Below, one piece after another: positions 59,696 through 64,000 of a DNA stretch of 64,000 nt. The notes beneath the pieces were generated by a model that saw only the letters and a program-made list of their open reading frames with translations, ran no database searches and was not told the origin of the DNA. The translations under genes were made by a program, and so were the position numbers. Where the stretch lies: assembly GCA_963575745.1 (NCBI GenBank), contig CAUYUJ010021050.1:1-64000 (forward strand), given 5' to 3'. The DNA is from Prorocentrum cordatum (lineage: Eukaryota; Sar; Dinophyceae; Prorocentrales; Prorocentraceae). Positions within the stretch are counted from its first letter, which is position 1, and every line of letters starts with the position of its first letter.

Positions 59696-60024
59696 TTCCG
59701 CGCCGGCGTCCTGGCCTCACCAGGGGAGGGCTGCGCGGTGGCGGCCCCCCAACAGCACATTTTGCCGACTTCGCCGTGACGCAGTGTGTGCCGTTTGGGC
59801 TTTATCGCCGAACGCGTTCCACTACTCGCAAAGTGCCTACTCGCAAACGTCCGAAACACACATGTCTGATGTGATGTAACTTATCGTGGACCCGCGGGGG
59901 ATCCAGGCCACTTGCGAGGAGTTACTTTGCGCTCGTCGACTTTCTTTCATCAAAAACATGTGAGTATAGCTCCAAAGTTTCATGTGTCACCTGAAATGAA
60001 AGTGCACCTAGAAAACCAGAGGAA

Positions 60025-60450
60025 CTAGTTTGATTGGTACGAAAGAAGTGGGGCCGACATCCTGGGCGTCGTGCTGTCACGCAGGGCGTCTCCCGCCCCG
60101 CCGTGGGGCCCCGCGGGACCGGCGCGGGCCGATGCGGCTCCGAGGAGGGCCACGGAGGCCCGGGGTCGGCTCTGCTCGGGCGGGCGGCGCTCGAGGACGG
60201 CGGCCTCGGGAGTGCTGCTTCCTGAAGGCGTCGGTGGCTCCTTTCGAGTAACAACAATAAGCATACGAATCATGAGGGAGAAAAGAACAGCAATCAGAGT
60301 ACACATGATGCTCAGAAGAAACATGCTAATAGTAGAAATAAGAAGCTTGGGACGAATATAACTACTAAGACGCATGATAAAACCATAACAAAAGAGAAGA
60401 ACATGCACAATGCTATTACTACTGTTAATAGTAATTCGAATCTTAATCAT
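60025..60450 (-). CDS. Putative small membrane protein, uncertain
   Basis: I do not recognise the product. Reading the minus strand from an ATG at 60450, the first 70 residues are hydrophobic and Ile/Leu/Met/Ser-rich, with one possible membrane segment at about 13-26 (HVLLFCYGFIM) and a long one at about 36-67 (LLISTISMFLLSIMCTLIAV and onward). The rest is a Pro/Ala/Arg/Ser-rich tail. The hydrophobic part lies in an AT-rich island (60240-60470) that contrasts sharply with the GC-rich surroundings. It could be a genuine exon, transferred DNA, or a decayed ATT/GTT microsatellite that happens to be open. No leader sequence, splice site or homologue was identified. Confidence 0.25.
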   Translation of the reverse strand: MIKIRITINSSNSIVHVLLFCYGFIMRLSSYIRPKLLISTISMFLLSIMCTLIAVLFSLMIRMLIVVTRKEPPTPSGSSTPEAAVLERRPPEQSRPRASVALLGAASARAGPAGPHGGAGDALRDSTTPRMSAPLLSYQSN

Positions 60451-60699
60451 AAGAGGAAGACGAAGCGCACAGTAGCCAGGCACCGGCTCTCGGAGGTGTT
60501 CGCGGATCCCTTGGCATCGGCGCCGGGCCCCCCCTCCTCCCCAGCGTACGGAGCGCGCTTCCGGGGCGGCGCCGTCTGGTGTTCTCCCAGCGCCGAGCCA
60601 AGAAATCAGCGCGGGCCCTCGAAAGTTTGTGTTTGCGCGGTTCTAGCGCTCCTCTGTCCCATCCATCCTTTCCGCGGTGGTCGTCGCCCTCTAGGAGGA

Positions 60700-60905
60700 G
60701 GAAGGGGAAGAGGAGGGGAAGGGGGAGGAGGAGGACGAGGAGGGAGAGGAGGAGAAGGAGGAGGAGGAACCGAAAAAGTGAGGGGAGGGGAGGGGAGGAG
60801 AGGGCAGGGATGGGAGGGAAGGGGAGGGGAGGAGAGGGGGGAGGAGGAGGGGATGAGGAGGAGGAGGAGGAGGAGGAGGAGGAGGAGGAGGAGGAGGACG
60901 ACGAC
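60700..60905 (+). repeat. GGA/AGG microsatellite
   Basis: GGGGAGG and AGG repeats ending in GACGACGACGAC. The following sequence to 61285 has no recognised gene. Confidence 0.9.
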
Positions 60906-61291
60906 GACGACGAGAGGGAGGTCGCTTGCGCAGTCGTGTTCTCTCTCAGGCTCTCCCTCGGGGCCCTCAGACCCTGCTCTTGCGGGCCACTGGTAACCAG
61001 GCCTCTTTCATGCCCGCGGGAGGGAACGCGAACAACGGAGAGTGTCTCGACGCATGTCTGCCGTCCTCTCGGGCGCGTTCCAGTGCCCCCGTTTTTAGGG
61101 GGCCCTGTCGGCTGGGGCGACGACGAGGACAGGTCCGCTCCAAAGCGTTCCGGCGCGCTCTGGGAAGGCCGCGCGACGCCCAAGACGGCCTCCGGAGCCG
61201 CTGGATCTCAGAGATTCCGGATTCATCCTCGCCCAAATTCGGAGGTTCAAAGATGGGGTCCTGAGGGATGGGGTCCTAAGGATAGGAAGGG

Positions 61292-61462
61292 TCGGGGTTG
61301 GACAGACCTCTTACCCTGACACGTCGATTAGTGAATTGTCCGTTTTCGGTTCGCGAGAGGGCGTCGCGGCCGTCATTTTTGCGGGTCCAGGTCCGTCGGT
61401 TTCGGTCCCAGGCCGTTTTCACTAAGGGGAGGTTTACTAAAGGGAGGTTTGTCCACCGCCGA
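61292..61462 (+). mobile_element. Family D MITE, copy 4 (171 bp)
   Basis: TCGGGGTTGGACAGACCTC at the left, GGGAGGTTTGTCCACCGCC and GA at the right. Perfect 5-bp TSD AAGGG (61287-61291 and 61463-61467). Confidence 0.95.
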
Positions 61463-61661
61463 AAGGGACCCCGGGGTGAACTTGCGTTGTTTGAGGCACC
61501 TCGTCCTCGGGGCCCCATCCCTCGGGGCCCCAGCCTGGAGCCACCGACGGATTCGTCCTGGTCTGGGCTCGTGGCGCCCCTGCAGGCGCAGCAGGCCCAG
61601 GCGGCGAAGATGCGGTCGAAGCTCGAGGCGCCCGGCGGGGCGACGATGGGCAGGGGCTGGG

Positions 61662-61735
61662 CTTCGCTCGGACGTGCGCATTTTTTTTTCGGCGATGGCC
61701 CTCGAGGAGCACCTTAGACCATTCTGCGAGAAGTA
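61662..61735 (+). mobile_element. Family F MITE, truncated copy
   Basis: TTCGCTCGGACGTGCGCATT, TTCGGCGATGGCCCTCGAGG, AGCACCTTAGACCATTCTGC; the right terminus is missing. Confidence 0.7.
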
Positions 61736-61956
61736 TGTTGGGCAAACTTCCCACCACCGCTACCATATGTAGGACGGGGGGGGGAGTATGGGGAGGTCCT
61801 CGTCCTCCTCCTCCTCCTCCTCCTCCTCCTTAGTCGGCGTTGGAGGTTCAGGCTCTTTGAGAACTTACGGAAAGAGGATTTTACTGAAACTCTCTCACAC
61901 GACTACCGCCCCGCACTCGCACGGATCATAATGGGAGCCAGAGGGGGCATGAAACG

Positions 61957-62836
61957 ATGGCGGTTGCAGTGTTCTCGATATGTGCATTGATGAAACTGGT
62001 ATGCTACATCCCGTTGGCAACGAATGCCACGGACAGACTGGAAGAAATTAGCAATGCATAACGAGAGTGGGATGCGTTTGTGCTGACAGGGACGCATCAG
62101 TGGGCATGGCCAAAGCAGATGAGGAAAATGACTCACAGATATCATGTGGCACTTCAATTCTGGGCGAAGCAGGGAGAACTTGATCACCAAGTGATGCGGC
62201 ACTACGCTCCTGGTGTCCAACGAGATGATGAAACACAAGTCTTCCCGCACGCAGTACACACCTCCTGCACAACTGCAAGGAAGAGCTGCGAATGGTTAGG
62301 CTGCGTACGAGAGGTAACGGCGTCCCAATCTTCGCGACGTACGTTCCGCCAGAGAGGGTACGCAGACAATGTGTTGATTGCTGTATTATACAATGTGTGG
62401 AGGTGTGGCGGCACGGGTGGCAGATTTATTTTCGAGATGGGAGGGGACCTCAGCAACCCTTTGGTATTGCGCAGGTCAGACAGCAGAGATTTGGTGGTAA
62501 GCAGACACAGATCGGGCACACATTCAGCTGCGTTGGGACCAGTAGCCAAGGAGGTGGAGAACGACGACGGCGCCGCGTTCAGGGAGTTTGGTGTCCATAG
62601 TTTGTTGTCAGTAGTCACGTTTTTTTTTTTTTGTTTTTTTTTTCGATTGTGGGCCAATTTGTTACTTCGTGAAAGACGGGAATATGACGTCGGTCCAGGT
62701 CGACCACATAGCGACGCCGACGGGGGCTTTACCACACGTGCGGACGTGCGCTGCATTGAGAGGAGCGGCCAAGCCATTGTAGACGATCGAAGCGAGAGGA
62801 CGCAGAGACCACATCCCATTGGGCATGGATATTGGG
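61957..62836 (+). pseudogene. Decayed EEP endonuclease of a second LINE-like element
   Basis: Motifs of an apurinic-type (EEP) LINE endonuclease appear in the right order and spacing but in three frames: DRLEEI...REWDAFVLTGTH (62026-62094, one stop between; normally TETH, so the catalytic Glu is Gly), NGVPIFATYVPPE (about 62310-62352), MGGDLSN (about 62439), VDHIATP (62699-62721) and RRDHIPLGMDI (62801-62833, one stop between the last two). VDHI and DHIPL correspond to the IDxI and SDH motifs. Frameshifts and stops show that it is dead. Low-complexity T tracts at 62621-62643 interrupt it. Sequence to about 63600 may be the linker to a reverse transcriptase, but I see no RT motif before the window ends. 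Confidence 0.55.
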
Positions 62837-62839
62837 CGG

Positions 62840-63780
62840 GAACATCAATGCCATGTCTCGTGCCAGCACAGACAGCACAGAGCAGACACAGAGGTGGACC
62901 GCAACATGATGGCTGGTCGAGTGCCTGCCTGGGGAGAGGACGCCTGAAAACAGAATTCTTGCGCGCGTTCGACCGCCACCTGGAGGCCGTTCTGCCGCAA
63001 CAGCCAGGATAAGCATTTGCGGGTTTGTCTCGGTGGGCGACCCATGCGGGTCCATCCAAGCTCCTAGGAGATGCGTCAGCGAGGTCCTCTCGGAGTGCGG
63101 CCCAGGAGGAGCTCGCCGAGCTCCCAGGAGAAGCATTCGCGAAGTGATCTCGGGGTGCAACCCCTGGGGGGGCGAACGGCAGAGGAATAATGGAGAGTTC
63201 CAGGGGCGCCCCGCAGCGGACCAGATGTGGAAGAAATGAAGCGAGGCGGGCAGAGATGCCATGAAAGGAGTATTCACAAGCAAGAAGACACAGGAGAACA
63301 AGGGGGCCGCTGCCTCCCAGTTGCGGCGACATTCCCTACTGGCAGAAAGGTTGAAGTTAATGGCGTGGCAGAGTCAGTCACGCCAGAGAGATGTGATAAT
63401 TTGCCAAGCATGCACAGGACAGACTTGGAAGTTACCAGGACAACGAAGCTGGCAGAAGAAACATGGAGGGCATGCGAGGACAACAGCTTCAGCGAGATGC
63501 ACCGGCTCAGGGTAGAATATCAGACGCATGGGAGATGGCCAAAGACGTGTTATTTCTCAGCTCGGACATGGAGGATCACAAAGGAATGGCTAAACTAACG
63601 GGGCAAGCACCCTCCACGAATGGGGGGGCTGGCAGCAGAGCCGATGAACTTAGAGGGGTGCGGGCAGGAGCGCGACGAGATGACCGCAGAGAATGCCGCC
63701 CCCAATCGACATGGATCTGAGATCCCAAGTGGAGAGAGACAAGAGGTACATGCTGAAGTACAGCAGGAACGCGGCAAGGA
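62840..63780. other. Downstream of the decayed endonuclease; no clear domain
   Basis: Open stretches in alternating frames with ordinary composition (for example TTKLAEETWRACEDNSFSEM near 63440). This could be the continuation of the LINE-like element, but no motif is identifiable. Confidence 0.3.
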
Positions 63781-63960
63781 GGAGGGCTGCCCCCCCCCCC
63801 CCCCGCGGGGGGTGCCAGTGGGAGGACTTGGATAAGCGCAACTCACTTTGCAAGTGCAGGGTGGGCAGATCGGTGTTACAAAACAATGCGCTGCCGATGA
63901 ATGGGGGGGGGGGGGGGGCGATCGGGGAAGGGGGGGGGGGGCGGGTGCGCTGGGCGGGGC
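63780..63960. repeat. Homopolymer C and G runs
   Basis: A C run at 63790-63803 and several G runs at 63902-63940, near the window end. These are also typical places for assembly or sequencing error. Confidence 0.85.
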
Positions 63961-64000
63961 AGATGGGGGTGATGTTGGAGAAGCGCTGCCTGCGGGCGAC

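Overview
This window looks like intergenic nuclear DNA from a dinoflagellate, and a GC-rich one. The decisive clue is an exact copy of the dinoflagellate trans-spliced leader (DinoSL) at 5572-5593, followed directly by a second, mutated copy at 5594-5615. Sparse coding sequence, long triplet microsatellites, and a dense mix of LINE-type retrotransposon and short inverted-repeat elements fit the same source. High GC is more like Prorocentrum than Symbiodiniaceae, but the species is inference.

Layout. 1-5.6 kb: microsatellites, a degenerate CTTGGGCCGTC-type repeat, one plausible coding exon (2013-2672) and element fragments. 5.57-12.79 kb: a nearly full-length LINE-type retrotransposon carrying DinoSL at its 5' end, an intact ORF1 (zinc motif plus coiled coils), a broken ORF2 (EEP endonuclease, reverse transcriptase, RNase H, C-terminal Cys/His region) and a (GAGTAACT)2 tail. 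13-19.5 kb: dispersed repeats and a 386-bp tandem array (16.3-18.25 kb). 19.5-30 kb: CAT microsatellites, an 89-bp tandem array, a 160-bp satellite (22.1-25.7 kb) with an inverted outlier block, a 92-bp array split by an inserted element, and a 1.2-kb GTT tract. 30-64 kb: a mosaic of short non-coding inverted-repeat elements separated by AGG, TCC or GAT tracts. At 61.96-62.84 kb there is a decayed EEP endonuclease from a second LINE-like element.

I assigned local letters to about twenty repeat families. Several can be delimited exactly because copies show terminal inverted repeats (TIRs), target-site duplications (TSDs), an empty-site paralogue, or insertion into a tandem array: family A (8-bp TSD), B (TA, CAGT ends, Tc1/mariner-like), D (170-171 bp, 5-bp TSD), L (202 bp, 6-bp TSD) and K (979 bp, 6-bp TSD). 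At 51.83-53.31 kb three families are nested one inside another.

Functionally the window holds no recognisable host pathway. The coding capacity is essentially that of selfish elements. The DinoSL-tagged LINE suggests that a trans-spliced LINE mRNA was itself the template for reintegration. No tRNA, rRNA, CRISPR or operon-like structure was seen. All repeat families were found by eye, so divergent copies will have been missed.
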